Source: Mucilaginibacter inviolabilis | GTDB taxonomy: Bacteria > Bacteroidota > Bacteroidia > Sphingobacteriales > Sphingobacteriaceae | Reading direction: 5' to 3' | Assembly: GCF_011089895.1 (NCBI RefSeq) | Contig: NZ_JAANAT010000005.1 | Coordinates: forward strand, 1-64,000 | Length of the DNA stretch: 64,000 bases | Shown: positions 8,499 through 15,984 of the stretch, piece after piece | Layout: the number at the start of each line of letters is the position of its first letter | Position numbering within the stretch: position 1 is the first letter of the stretch | Position numbers and translations under genes: made by a program | The notes under the pieces: generated by a model | What the model saw: only the letters and a program-made list of their open reading frames with translations | What the model was told of the DNA's origin: nothing | The model's database searches: none

Positions 8499-8543
8499 CT
8501 GATATCAGTTAATCCGGGCGGTCTGCTCTGCCGGTGATATCAG
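8499..8543 (+). promoter_or_regulatory. Leader hairpin in front of pheS
   Basis: CTGATATCA (8499-8507) pairs perfectly with TGATATCAG (8535-8543). The enclosed loop is G/C-rich with CCGG at both ends. It lies between the promoter box and the pheS start, so it would be in the 5' leader. No U-run or peptide rich in Phe codons was seen, so classic attenuation is not shown. Confidence 0.45.
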
Positions 8544-8586
8544 AAAGTTGGCTTTACAGCCGGTAATTTTTAACAACACCAGAACA

Positions 8587-9621
8587 ATGCAAGCTCAAAT
8601 TGATCAGTATACAGCCGAAATAAACGCTTTTTCGCCAGCTAATGCCGATGAACTGGAAACATTCCGCATCAAATTTTTAGGTACCAAGGGAATTATAAAA
8701 GACCTTTTTGAGCAATTTAAAACCGTTGGCCCCGAAGAAAAACGCACTTTTGGTAAAGTACTTAACCAGTTTAAGCAACTGGCCGAAGCCAAATATAACG
8801 AGCTAAAAGAGAGCTTTGACTCAGGACTTAAAACTCAGGATTTAGGACTTGATCTTACTTTGCCCGGTGAAGATTTTGCTGTTGGCTCGCGCCATCCGCT
8901 GTCGCTGGTACGCAATGAGATCATTGATATATTTAAACGCCTGGGTTTTGTGGTTGCCGAAGGACCGGAAATTGAAGATGACTGGCATAACTTCTCGGCC
9001 CTGAATTTCCCGGAAGAGCATCCCGCGCGTGATATGCAGGATACTTTCTTTATCAAAAAGAACAATGGTAAGGATGATATTGCTTTGCGTACCCATACTT
9101 CATCGGTTCAGGTGCGGATGATGGAGCATGGTAAACCACCGTTCAGGGCTATTATGCCTGGCAGGGTTTACCGTAACGAGGCTATATCTGCCCGTGCACA
9201 TTGCTTTTTTCACCAGGTAGAAGGTTTATATGTAGATGAGAATGTATCCTTTGCCGATCTGAAACAAACATTATATCACTTTGTGCAGGAATTATACGGC
9301 GAAGGTACCAAAGTGCGTTTCCGTCCGTCATATTTCCCGTTCACTGAGCCATCTGCCGAGATGGATGTTTCCTGTACCATTTGTGGTGGTTCGGGTTGTA
9401 ATATGTGTAAGTACAGTGGTTGGGTAGAGATATTGGGCTGTGGCATGGTTGATCCGAATGTATTGGAAAACTGCGGTATCGATAGTAAAAAATATACCGG
9501 TTTTGCCTTTGGCATGGGTATGGAAAGGATAGCAAACCTGAAATATGTTATCCGTGATTTGCGTTTATTTTCTGAAAATGATGTTCGCTTTTTAAAACAG
9601 TTTCAAACAGAAATACTATGA
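8587..9621 (+). CDS. pheS: Phenylalanine--tRNA ligase alpha subunit
   Basis: Class II aminoacyl-tRNA synthetase catalytic subunit; with PheT it charges tRNA-Phe. The N-terminal coiled coil (about 1-85) is followed by the core: SRHPLSLVRNEIIDIFKR, then GPEIEDDWHNFSALNFPEEHPARD in parts, motif 2 PGRVYRNEAISARAHCFFHQ, and motif 3 GMGMERIANLKYVIRD. From the ATG at 8587 it is 344 aa, the normal length. An upstream TTG at 8548 would add 13 residues and overlap the leader hairpin region, so it was rejected. The stop overlaps the next gene by 4 nt (ATGA). pheT is not in the window, which is common in Bacteroidota. Confidence 0.95.
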   Translation: MQAQIDQYTAEINAFSPANADELETFRIKFLGTKGIIKDLFEQFKTVGPEEKRTFGKVLNQFKQLAEAKYNELKESFDSGLKTQDLGLDLTLPGEDFAVGSRHPLSLVRNEIIDIFKRLGFVVAEGPEIEDDWHNFSALNFPEEHPARDMQDTFFIKKNNGKDDIALRTHTSSVQVRMMEHGKPPFRAIMPGRVYRNEAISARAHCFFHQVEGLYVDENVSFADLKQTLYHFVQELYGEGTKVRFRPSYFPFTEPSAEMDVSCTICGGSGCNMCKYSGWVEILGCGMVDPNVLENCGIDSKKYTGFAFGMGMERIANLKYVIRDLRLFSENDVRFLKQFQTEIL

Positions 9622-10025
9622 AAAAGTTCATACTGGTTATACTAACAGGGATTTGTTTGTTTTCATGCGGAAAGGGAGACCCTGTTCCAAGTATACCGGT
9701 AAACTTTCAGGCGCCTATAAATCCTACGTACAGTGCGCTGAATAGCCCGGGTGGTTATGCTGTAGTTAATGGTTATGGGGTTTCGGGGTTAATCCTTTAT
9801 CACTCACAAACCCGCGGAATTGTTGCTTATGACCGGTGCAGCAGCTATCAGCCCGAAAAGAAATGCGCTGTTACCATTGATGCTACCGGCCTTACAGCTA
9901 CCGATCCCTGCAGCGGATCGAAATTTTCATTAGAGGATGGTACACCGGTAAAAGCCCCTGCTACAAAGTCGCTGAGGTCATACCAGGTGATCACCACTCA
10001 GTTCACTATTCAAGTTGTTAATTAA
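9618..10025 (+). CDS. Rieske-fold-like lipoprotein lacking the histidine ligands
   Basis: 135 aa with a lipoprotein signal peptide (LFSCGKG, lipidated Cys near residue 17). The C-terminal half has the outline of a Rieske domain: AYDRCSSYQPEKKCAVT, then DPCSGSKFSLEDGTPVKAPA. Cysteines are kept where a Rieske protein has Cys-x-His pairs, but no histidines are present, so a [2Fe-2S] cluster of the usual kind is unlikely. It is translationally coupled to pheS (ATGA overlap) and lies 3 nt before a TetR gene. Role unknown. The fold assignment is an inference from motif spacing. Confidence 0.72.
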   Translation: MKKFILVILTGICLFSCGKGDPVPSIPVNFQAPINPTYSALNSPGGYAVVNGYGVSGLILYHSQTRGIVAYDRCSSYQPEKKCAVTIDATGLTATDPCSGSKFSLEDGTPVKAPATKSLRSYQVITTQFTIQVVN

Positions 10026-10028
10026 TAC

Positions 10029-10610
10029 ATGGAAGCCGATAAAATAAAAGATAGTATAAAAAGGGCGGCGCAGGACCTGTTTCGCAAATTCGGTTACCAT
10101 AAGACCAGTGTTAATGAAATAGCCAAAAAAGCTAAAATAGCCAAAGCTACCATTTATAAATATTTTGATAGCAAAGAAGCAGTTTTGCATATACTGCTGA
10201 TGGATTATATTAAAGCCAGTGTTGACGATCTGGTACAACACAATGCCCCGGATATTGATGAGGAAGAGTACTTGAACAACCTGATCATGAAAACCTGCCG
10301 TCTGTCGTATACCATATGTAACGAGTTTATTGGCTGGGATTTTATCAGGGAATCAACCAATTCACAGGATTTTTTAAAAAATCTTTCCAATGAATTGGAG
10401 GAGCTGCTGATGGCCTCATTTATACAATTACCGGGCATTCGTAAACATGAAACCTACCAGCAACGGCTGCGTTTTTTAATTAAATGCAGTAAAAGCATCG
10501 TGTTTAGTTTTGCTTTCACCTCGGTGAGTGATTCTGATGTACGTAAGAACTTTGTTTCCTTTCAAAAGGAGATTCTTCCATACCTGGTGAAGGCAGCTAT
10601 TTCAGTTTAA
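10029..10610 (+). CDS. TetR/AcrR-family transcriptional regulator
   Basis: 193 aa. The N-terminal helix-turn-helix is clear: AAQDLFRKFGYHKTSVNEIA, then KAKIAKATIYKYFDSKEAVL (about residues 12-53). The helical C-terminal domain should bind a small ligand and dimerise. It starts 3 nt after the lipoprotein gene and so is probably co-transcribed with pheS. Two near-identical palindromic sites lie just downstream, in front of creD. They could be its operators, but this is only positional. Confidence 0.88.
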   Translation: MEADKIKDSIKRAAQDLFRKFGYHKTSVNEIAKKAKIAKATIYKYFDSKEAVLHILLMDYIKASVDDLVQHNAPDIDEEEYLNNLIMKTCRLSYTICNEFIGWDFIRESTNSQDFLKNLSNELEELLMASFIQLPGIRKHETYQQRLRFLIKCSKSIVFSFAFTSVSDSDVRKNFVSFQKEILPYLVKAAISV

Positions 10611-10655
10611 ATTTTTTTAAAAGAAAATATTTGGATTGTTTAATTCTTCTTTGTT

Positions 10656-10678
10656 ACTTTGAATAACAAAGTACTTTA
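10656..10678. promoter_or_regulatory. Operator-like repeat, copy 1
   Basis: 23 bp unit made of ACTTTG-AATAA-CAAAGT followed by ACTTTA. It matches copy 2 (10731-10753) at 20 of 23 positions; the three differences are in the spacer. It is symmetric, as expected for a dimeric repressor site. Confidence 0.6.
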
Positions 10679-10699
10679 TAGTAATATAAAAAATGCAAT

Positions 10700-10721
10700 A
10701 AGGCCGACGGGCCTTCTTTTT
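10700..10721 (+). terminator. Rho-independent terminator of the pheS-tetR unit
   Basis: AAGGCC (10700-10705), loop GACG, GGCCTT (10710-10715), then CTTTTT. It lies between the two operator-like repeats, after tetR and before creD. Confidence 0.65.
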
Positions 10722-10730
10722 GATCTTTAA

Positions 10731-10753
10731 ACTTTGAAATTCAAAGTACTTTA
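10731..10753. promoter_or_regulatory. Operator-like repeat, copy 2, upstream of creD
   Basis: ACTTTGAAATTCAAAGT (10731-10747) is a perfect palindrome with 8 bp arms, followed by ACTTTA. It ends 12 nt before the creD ATG, where a bound repressor would block transcription or initiation. Confidence 0.6.
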
Positions 10754-10765
10754 AATTGAAAATAC

Positions 10766-12118
10766 ATGACCGAAAACGAATCACAAAAACACGGAATAAT
10801 GGATGGACTCAAGGAGTCGATAACCGTTAAATTGCTCTTTATTGCCACACTAATCCTGTTATTGCTTATACCCTCATCGCTGGTTAATAACCTGATAAAT
10901 GAACGGGCCGGCCGGCAGGATGAAATGATGCGCGATGTATCTGATAAATGGTCGGGCAGCCAGGTGATCAAGGGGCCGGTGCTGATTATCCCTTATAAGC
11001 AGGAGGTTAAGGAAACCGATGCGACAAATAAAGAAGTTATAAGGGAACATACCGGGAACCTGTACGTATTGCCTGATAATCTGCATATTAAAGCCGGGCT
11101 CAGCACCCAGATTTTGCACCGGGGGATATTTGATGTTGCCGTTTATAATTCACTGGTAAAAGTATCGGGTAATTTTTCCAAAGCCGATCTGGGTAGCTTA
11201 TCCCTAACTCCTGACCAGCTTTTGCTGAATAAAGCACGGATCGTATTTAGCATCAGTGATTTAAAAGGATTGAAAAACAACCCGGTGATCAAAGCCAATG
11301 ATCAAACGCTTACTGCCGAACCTGTATTTGATAACACATCGGTATTTGGCGGGGGCTTGCAGGTGGCTGTAGATATTTCGGGTGCTAAAGAAGGGAATGT
11401 ACCTTTTGATTATACCTTAGATCTGAAAGGAAGTCAGGGGTTGAGCTTTTTACACCTGGGTAAAACTACCGATGTGGAAGCGAATGGCACCTGGAGCAGC
11501 CCAAGCTTTGATGGTCGTTATTTGCCCGATGAACGTGCGGTGAATAAAGAGGGTTTTAAAGCGCGTTGGCGTATGTTGTACTATAACCGCCCTTTTCCGC
11601 AACAATGGGTTAATAACGATACTTTGCTAAGTAGTAATAAAAAGCTTGACGATGCTGTATTTGGTGTAAAATTGCGCCTGCCGGTTGACCAGTATCAGAA
11701 AACCATGCGTACAAGTAAGTATGCGCTGCTTATTATTTCTTTAACATTCATCTCTTTGTTTTTAACCGAGGTGATTCGTAAACAAAGGATACACATATTT
11801 AATTATATACTCATTGGTCTTGCTATGATCATTTATTATTCCCTGCTGCTTTCCTTTTCGGAGCAGGTGGGTTATAATTATGCTTACCTCATTGCTTCGG
11901 TATCAACTATTGCATTGGTGTCGGTATTTATAGCATCTCTGTTAAAAAATAAAATGGCTACCTGGTTGTTCGCGTTTATCCTGTCGGTTTTCTACGCGTT
12001 CATTTTTGTGATCATCCAACTGGAAGATTTCGCCCTCATTATAGGCAGCATCGCTTTATTCATTATAGTGAGTATACTCATGTATTTTTCCCGCAAGATA
12101 AATTGGGATAAGCATTGA
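10766..12118 (+). CDS. creD: Inner membrane protein CreD (CreD family)
   Basis: 450 aa membrane protein. One N-terminal helix (about 20-37) is followed by a large extracytoplasmic domain with the CreD signature WSGSQVIKGPVLIIPYKQ, FGVKLRLPVDQYQKTMRTSKY before the membrane part, and about five C-terminal helices with ILIGLAMIIYYSLLLSFSE. CreD is a cell-envelope protein controlled by CreBC in Enterobacteria; its molecular role is not settled. Here it has no creBC neighbours. The two operator-like repeats directly upstream suggest repressor control, perhaps by the adjacent TetR protein. Confidence 0.92.
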   Translation: MTENESQKHGIMDGLKESITVKLLFIATLILLLLIPSSLVNNLINERAGRQDEMMRDVSDKWSGSQVIKGPVLIIPYKQEVKETDATNKEVIREHTGNLYVLPDNLHIKAGLSTQILHRGIFDVAVYNSLVKVSGNFSKADLGSLSLTPDQLLLNKARIVFSISDLKGLKNNPVIKANDQTLTAEPVFDNTSVFGGGLQVAVDISGAKEGNVPFDYTLDLKGSQGLSFLHLGKTTDVEANGTWSSPSFDGRYLPDERAVNKEGFKARWRMLYYNRPFPQQWVNNDTLLSSNKKLDDAVFGVKLRLPVDQYQKTMRTSKYALLIISLTFISLFLTEVIRKQRIHIFNYILIGLAMIIYYSLLLSFSEQVGYNYAYLIASVSTIALVSVFIASLLKNKMATWLFAFILSVFYAFIFVIIQLEDFALIIGSIALFIIVSILMYFSRKINWDKH

Positions 12119-12222
12119 TGGATAGGGGACAGATTTTCTCTGCCCCCCTGTTTGTAAAATACTGTATACCGATTTGGTTTTTAGTATAATATTTACTATG
12201 TTAGCATAATAAATTTTTTATC

Positions 12223-12330
12223 ATGAGTCCCGAACTAACAGAATTTTCAGACATGATTGATGAGCAATTTGATATAGCCGATATGGATACCGATGATTTT
12301 GTATCCTATATTTTGAGCTTGTTCGCCTGA
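12223..12330 (+). CDS. Possible 35-aa acidic microprotein
   Basis: Reading frame from ATG 12223 to TGA 12328-12330, encoding 35 residues that begin MSPELTEFSDMIDEQ and end SYILSLFA. About ten residues are acidic and none is basic; the predicted shape is a single amphipathic helix with a hydrophobic end. There is no recognisable family, no strong promoter and only an AT-rich leader. It may be chance. It is listed because the composition is unusual for random sequence. Confidence 0.25.
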   Translation: MSPELTEFSDMIDEQFDIADMDTDDFVSYILSLFA

Positions 12331-12490
12331 TTGCCTCTTGTGTTTCTGATGGTCCGCTTTTAAGCGGAACGGATATTCCTTTGTCTGTTAATTCATGAAT
12401 CCAAACTTTTAAATCCTAAACCTTAATCAAAAGCGAGTCGGGGAATAGCCATTTTGTTATTTTCCGGCTCTTATCCCTTTAGCCAGATGC

Positions 12491-12613
12491 GTTTACCCTG
12501 GGTTTACATGTTAACCCACTTTTTAGTGTTGAAATTAATTTAATATATTGATTATCAATTAAATGCGTAGATGTTAACCGTAAAAAGTGTAAACCCATGT
12601 AAACCCACTTTTT
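12491..12613. repeat. Dispersed repeat, family J copy 1
   Basis: Outer parts are GGTTTACATGTTAACCCACT at the left and AACCGTAAAAAGTGTAAACC plus ATGTAAACCCACTTTTT at the right. A copy in the opposite orientation lies at 26467-26572, with the right half best conserved. Confidence 0.65.
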
Positions 12614-12655
12614 ACTTATCTCTAACCTCCTGTTTTTATCCTAAATAAATACGGT

Positions 12656-12663
12656 TAACTTTG
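12656..12663 (+). promoter_or_regulatory. -7 box of rlmD, 7 nt before the start codon
   Basis: TAACTTTG fits TAnnTTTG. With the usual distance to the start site, transcription would begin at or next to the ATG at 12671, predicting a leaderless mRNA. Confidence 0.55.
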
Positions 12664-12670
12664 CACCCTG

Positions 12671-14080
12671 ATGAATAAAGTTGCCAAACAGAAGTTTTTT
12701 GAGGATGTCCGGATCATTGATATTGCCGAAGAGGGAAAAGGTGTAGGTAAAACCGACGATTTTGTACTTTTTGTAGATAAAGCCATTCCCGGCGATGTAG
12801 CCGATGTGCAGGTTTACAAAAGTAAAAAGAACTTTGGCGAAGGCCGGATAGTCGCGCTTAAACAGCCGTCCGAATACCGGGTTGAACCTTTTTGCGAGCA
12901 TTTTGGTACCTGCGGGGGCTGTAAATGGCAGCACATGGATTACACCGGCCAGCTCAAGTTTAAACAAAAATCTGTTGCCGACGCCTTGAGCCGCATAGCT
13001 AAAATTGATGTGGATGGTATCATGGATATTGTTCCGTCGCCTGAGGATCGTTATTACCGTAATAAGCTGGAATATACATTTTCTGATAAACGCTGGTTGT
13101 ACGACGGCGAAAACAAAGAAGATGAAACCCTGAATATGAATGCCCTGGGTTTCCATATCCCTGGTCGTTTTGATAAAATATTGGATGTAAAGCATTGCTA
13201 TCTGCAAGCAGAACCTTCTAATACACTTCGTAACAGCATCCGTGATTTTGTGATAGCACAGGGTTACTCTTTTTATAACCTGCGTAATCACGAAGGAGCC
13301 TTGCGTAATCTCATTGTGCGTACTTCGTCAACAGGCGAGGTAATGGTTATTGTAGTGTTTGCCTATGTAAGCGAAGAAGAGATCAATAAGCTAATGAACT
13401 TTATTGATGCCGGTTTCCCGGAGATCACTTCACTGCTGTATATCATCAACCAAAAAAAGAACGATACTATTTTTGATCAGGATGTGATCGCCTTTAAGGG
13501 TCCCGAATACATCCACGAGGAAATGAATGGCATCAAATTCCGCATCGGGCCAAAATCATTTTACCAAACCAACAGTATCCAGGCACTGCGCCTGTATGAA
13601 ATAACCCGCGATTTTGCCGGTTTTAAAGGTGATGAACTGGTGTATGACCTGTACACCGGCGCCGGTACCATCGCTAATTTTATCGCCGGTCATGTAAATG
13701 AAGTGGTAGGCGTGGAGTATGTTCCTACCGCTATTGAAGATGCTAAAGTAAACTCGGCTATCAACAACATCACCAATACCAAGTTTTACGCGGGCGACAT
13801 GAAAGATGTACTGGTTGCCGATTTTGTAGCCGAACATGGCAAGCCCGATGTGATCATCACCGATCCACCTCGTGCAGGTATGCACCCCGATGTGGTGAAC
13901 CGCCTGATGGAAATTGAAGCTCCAAAAATTGTTTATGTAAGCTGCAATGCCGCTACCCAGGCCCGCGACCTGTTGGTACTCAAAGAGAAATACGATACTG
14001 TAAAAATACAACCCGTTGATATGTTCCCGCACACACAGCATGTGGAAAATGTGGTGTTGCTGGTGTTAAGGGGCAATTAG
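12671..14080 (+). CDS. rlmD: 23S rRNA (uracil-C5)-methyltransferase RlmD (RumA-like)
   Basis: 469 aa SAM-dependent enzyme expected to methylate C5 of U1939 in 23S rRNA. An N-terminal TRAM domain (about 8-65) precedes four cysteines that fit the [4Fe-4S] site: C75, C81, C84 and C176. The SAM loop DLYTGAGT is at 326-333, DPPRAG at 398-403 and the catalytic nucleophile C425 in VYVSCNAATQ. Length is typical for Bacteroidota members. RlmCD-type dual specificity cannot be excluded from sequence. The first codon is fixed by the TRAM domain starting right after MNKVAKQK. Confidence 0.93.
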   Translation: MNKVAKQKFFEDVRIIDIAEEGKGVGKTDDFVLFVDKAIPGDVADVQVYKSKKNFGEGRIVALKQPSEYRVEPFCEHFGTCGGCKWQHMDYTGQLKFKQKSVADALSRIAKIDVDGIMDIVPSPEDRYYRNKLEYTFSDKRWLYDGENKEDETLNMNALGFHIPGRFDKILDVKHCYLQAEPSNTLRNSIRDFVIAQGYSFYNLRNHEGALRNLIVRTSSTGEVMVIVVFAYVSEEEINKLMNFIDAGFPEITSLLYIINQKKNDTIFDQDVIAFKGPEYIHEEMNGIKFRIGPKSFYQTNSIQALRLYEITRDFAGFKGDELVYDLYTGAGTIANFIAGHVNEVVGVEYVPTAIEDAKVNSAINNITNTKFYAGDMKDVLVADFVAEHGKPDVIITDPPRAGMHPDVVNRLMEIEAPKIVYVSCNAATQARDLLVLKEKYDTVKIQPVDMFPHTQHVENVVLLVLRGN

Positions 14081-14212
14081 TTCATAGATCATGGTTCATA
14101 GTAAAAAGAGCTGAAAGAGAAAAATTGAGGCAATCCTTTAATTCAACGAATCAGGATTCAGACAAAAGAAATATCAACGAAATCAGAGTAATCAAAAAAA
14201 TCAACGGTCAAT

Positions 14213-14608
14213 ATGCAACCCGAAGATCTGTTAAACGAAGGCAATGAAAGCCCAAAACCAGCCCAGGACAGTCCGCTGTTGAGCCTGGAACGAGAGCTTA
14301 AAATATTTAAGGAATCTATCCATGAAGTAGCTGTCGAAATTATGATGGAAGGATTATCTTCATATCCTATTTTTATAGCTCATCAGCACGAACTGAAACT
14401 AGGCGAGGTTATCCTGGACAGAAACGAGCTGAACACCGATTGGAGTATCCACGCCTCCACCCTCGAAGAATTTGAAGAGCGCGGCGTGATTAAGCCCGAA
14501 CTAAAAGACCGTTTTATCAATAGCTATAAAAATCCCAACGATTTTATGTGCGTTTTTGTGGTTGTGCCCGAGGGCGCGAATTTTGTTTATTTCCCGTATG
14601 GGAAGTAG
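14213..14608 (+). CDS. Conserved hypothetical protein
   Basis: 131 aa soluble protein without signal peptide or membrane helix. After an acidic N-terminus (MQPEDLLNEGNESPKPAQDS) comes a compact domain with LSSYPIFIAHQHELKLGEVI and the ending MCVFVVVPEGANFVYFPYG. I recall similar proteins as uncharacterised Bacteroidota proteins, but know of no function. It lies between rlmD and the phosphoribosyltransferase gene, all on the plus strand with gaps of about 130 and 64 bp. Confidence 0.7.
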   Translation: MQPEDLLNEGNESPKPAQDSPLLSLERELKIFKESIHEVAVEIMMEGLSSYPIFIAHQHELKLGEVILDRNELNTDWSIHASTLEEFEERGVIKPELKDRFINSYKNPNDFMCVFVVVPEGANFVYFPYGK

Positions 14609-14672
14609 TAATTAAGCTTTTGTTGGATAGTTAATTTTCTATATTTACATCAGTAAATATATGATTCGCCAG

Positions 14673-15182
14673 ATGTCTGAAAAGAAACTTCTCATACTAA
14701 ATCAGCACCAGATAGAGCAAAAGCTCGACCGTATTGCCTACCAGATACTGGAAGATAACTTCGACGAACAGGAAATCATTATAGCAGGCATATTACCCCG
14801 TGGTAATCACATTGCCCATAGGATCAAAACTATTTTAGATGGTATCGCCCCTTTTACCAGCAAATTACTGACCATTGAATTGGAAAAACAAAGCAGTACC
14901 CTGCAGGCTAAAGTTGATTTTGATGTTCAGGAATGCAGCAACAAAGTAGTGATTCTGGTTGATGATGTACTGAATAGTGGCAAAACGCTGGCCTACGGTT
15001 TTGCCGTGTTTTTAGATGTGCCCCTCAAAAAATTGCGTACAGCTGTATTGATCGATCGTAATCATAAAAGCTTTCCTGTTACTACCGACTTTGCCGGTGT
15101 AGCCCTTTCCACCGTGATCAAAGAACATGTAGATGTAGTATTGGATGAGGATGGCCAGGAAGACGCCGTTTATTTAAGGTAA
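14673..15182 (+). CDS. PyrR-like phosphoribosyltransferase
   Basis: Type I phosphoribosyltransferase fold, about 169 aa. The PRPP-binding loop VILVDDVLNSGKT is at about residues 93-105, and a conserved GILPRG segment at 39-44 precedes it. PyrR proteins bind UMP and pyr mRNA or act as uracil phosphoribosyltransferases, but this copy is not next to pyrimidine genes, so the substrate is open. The ATG at 14673 gives MSEKKLLIL; an in-frame ATG at 14661 adds four residues. TATATTTA at 14640-14647 may be its -7 box. Confidence 0.82.
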   Translation: MSEKKLLILNQHQIEQKLDRIAYQILEDNFDEQEIIIAGILPRGNHIAHRIKTILDGIAPFTSKLLTIELEKQSSTLQAKVDFDVQECSNKVVILVDDVLNSGKTLAYGFAVFLDVPLKKLRTAVLIDRNHKSFPVTTDFAGVALSTVIKEHVDVVLDEDGQEDAVYLR

Positions 15183-15183
15183 T

Positions 15184-15978
15184 TTATTCGGTGCAAAACT
15201 TGCCTCTTGAGTATGTTTTAGCTTTGCCTCCGATTAAAACACGATCCCCGATATCAATACAAACTAATTCACCTACTCTGTCAGATAATTGGAGCGCTTT
15301 CATTTGTTTTTTATTGAGTTTATTGCTCCAGTAAGGTATCAACGAGCAATGAGCCGAGCCAGTTACCGGGTCTTCTAATATGGATGCCTGCGGTGTAAAA
15401 TAGCGGGATACGAAATCGCAGTTATCGCCTTTTGCGGTAACTATAACACCACCCGGGTCAAGATTAATCTGATCAAAAAGTTGTTTATCAACTTTAATAT
15501 CCCTTATTTCCTGTTCACTTTCATAAACCAAAACAAAGTCTCTTGATTTTAGCGTTGTTTTTGGCTGTATATTGAGTGCGTTTTTAATTGTTGCTGGTAA
15601 CGAAGCTGGTTCTGGATTTCTCGAAGGAAAATTTAACCAATAGAGGCCATCACTTTCATTAAAAGTTACAATAAGATCTCCGCTGATAGTATTGAAAACT
15701 ATTTTCTCTTCGGGGTAGTTAAAAATGGTTTTAAGCACATGGGCTGCAGCTAAAGTGGCATGGCCGCATAAATCCATTTCAATTTCAGGGGTGAACCATC
15801 GCAGATGGATCCCATGATCATTAATGACAAAAAATGCGGTTTCAGCTACGGCATTTTCTTTAGTGATATTTAAAAGTACATCATCAGTAAGCCAGCTTTT
15901 GAGCGGGACTACACAGGCTGGGTTCCCCCCAAATATTCTATCAGTAAAACTGTCGATCTGAAAAAAATCTAATTCCAT
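15184..15978 (-). CDS. PhzF-family isomerase
   Basis: 264 aa, diaminopimelate-epimerase-like fold in two lobes. Family marks are GGNPACVVPL near residue 17, the catalytic glutamate region NAVAETAFF near 43, FTPEIEMDLCGHATLAAAH and the C-terminal EDPVTGSAHCSLIPYW. PhzF enzymes catalyse proton-transfer isomerisations. No phenazine genes are nearby, so this is probably a general metabolic homologue. It converges with the phosphoribosyltransferase gene (2 nt apart) and lies 6 nt after aroK in a four-gene minus-strand run from 18728. Confidence 0.88.
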   Translation of the reverse strand: MELDFFQIDSFTDRIFGGNPACVVPLKSWLTDDVLLNITKENAVAETAFFVINDHGIHLRWFTPEIEMDLCGHATLAAAHVLKTIFNYPEEKIVFNTISGDLIVTFNESDGLYWLNFPSRNPEPASLPATIKNALNIQPKTTLKSRDFVLVYESEQEIRDIKVDKQLFDQINLDPGGVIVTAKGDNCDFVSRYFTPQASILEDPVTGSAHCSLIPYWSNKLNKKQMKALQLSDRVGELVCIDIGDRVLIGGKAKTYSRGKFCTE

Positions 15979-15984
15979 TCCGTT

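Larger units (their letters stand above)
12119..12670. other. Gene-poor intergenic stretch before rlmD
   Basis: 552 bp. It holds a possible 35-codon reading frame (12223-12330), the hairpin TCCGCTTTTAAGCGGA near 12354-12369, repeat J copy 1 (12491-12613), a TTGATTATCAA palindrome inside that repeat, and the rlmD promoter box. No RNA gene was recognised. Confidence 0.6.

Noticed and set aside
8548..8586. TTG start for pheS at 8548
   Set aside because: It adds 13 residues not typical of PheS and lies against the leader hairpin; ATG 8587 gives the normal length.
9276..9535. Two minus-strand frames opposite pheS
   Set aside because: Antisense shadows of the conserved pheS core.
12641..13291. 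Long minus-strand frame opposite rlmD (216 aa)
   Set aside because: It mirrors the rlmD coding frame, has no domain or start signals, and rlmD motifs are complete on the plus strand.
13556..14041. Minus-strand frame of 161 aa opposite the rlmD 3' half
   Set aside because: Antisense shadow; composition is that of a reversed coding frame and no family is recognisable.
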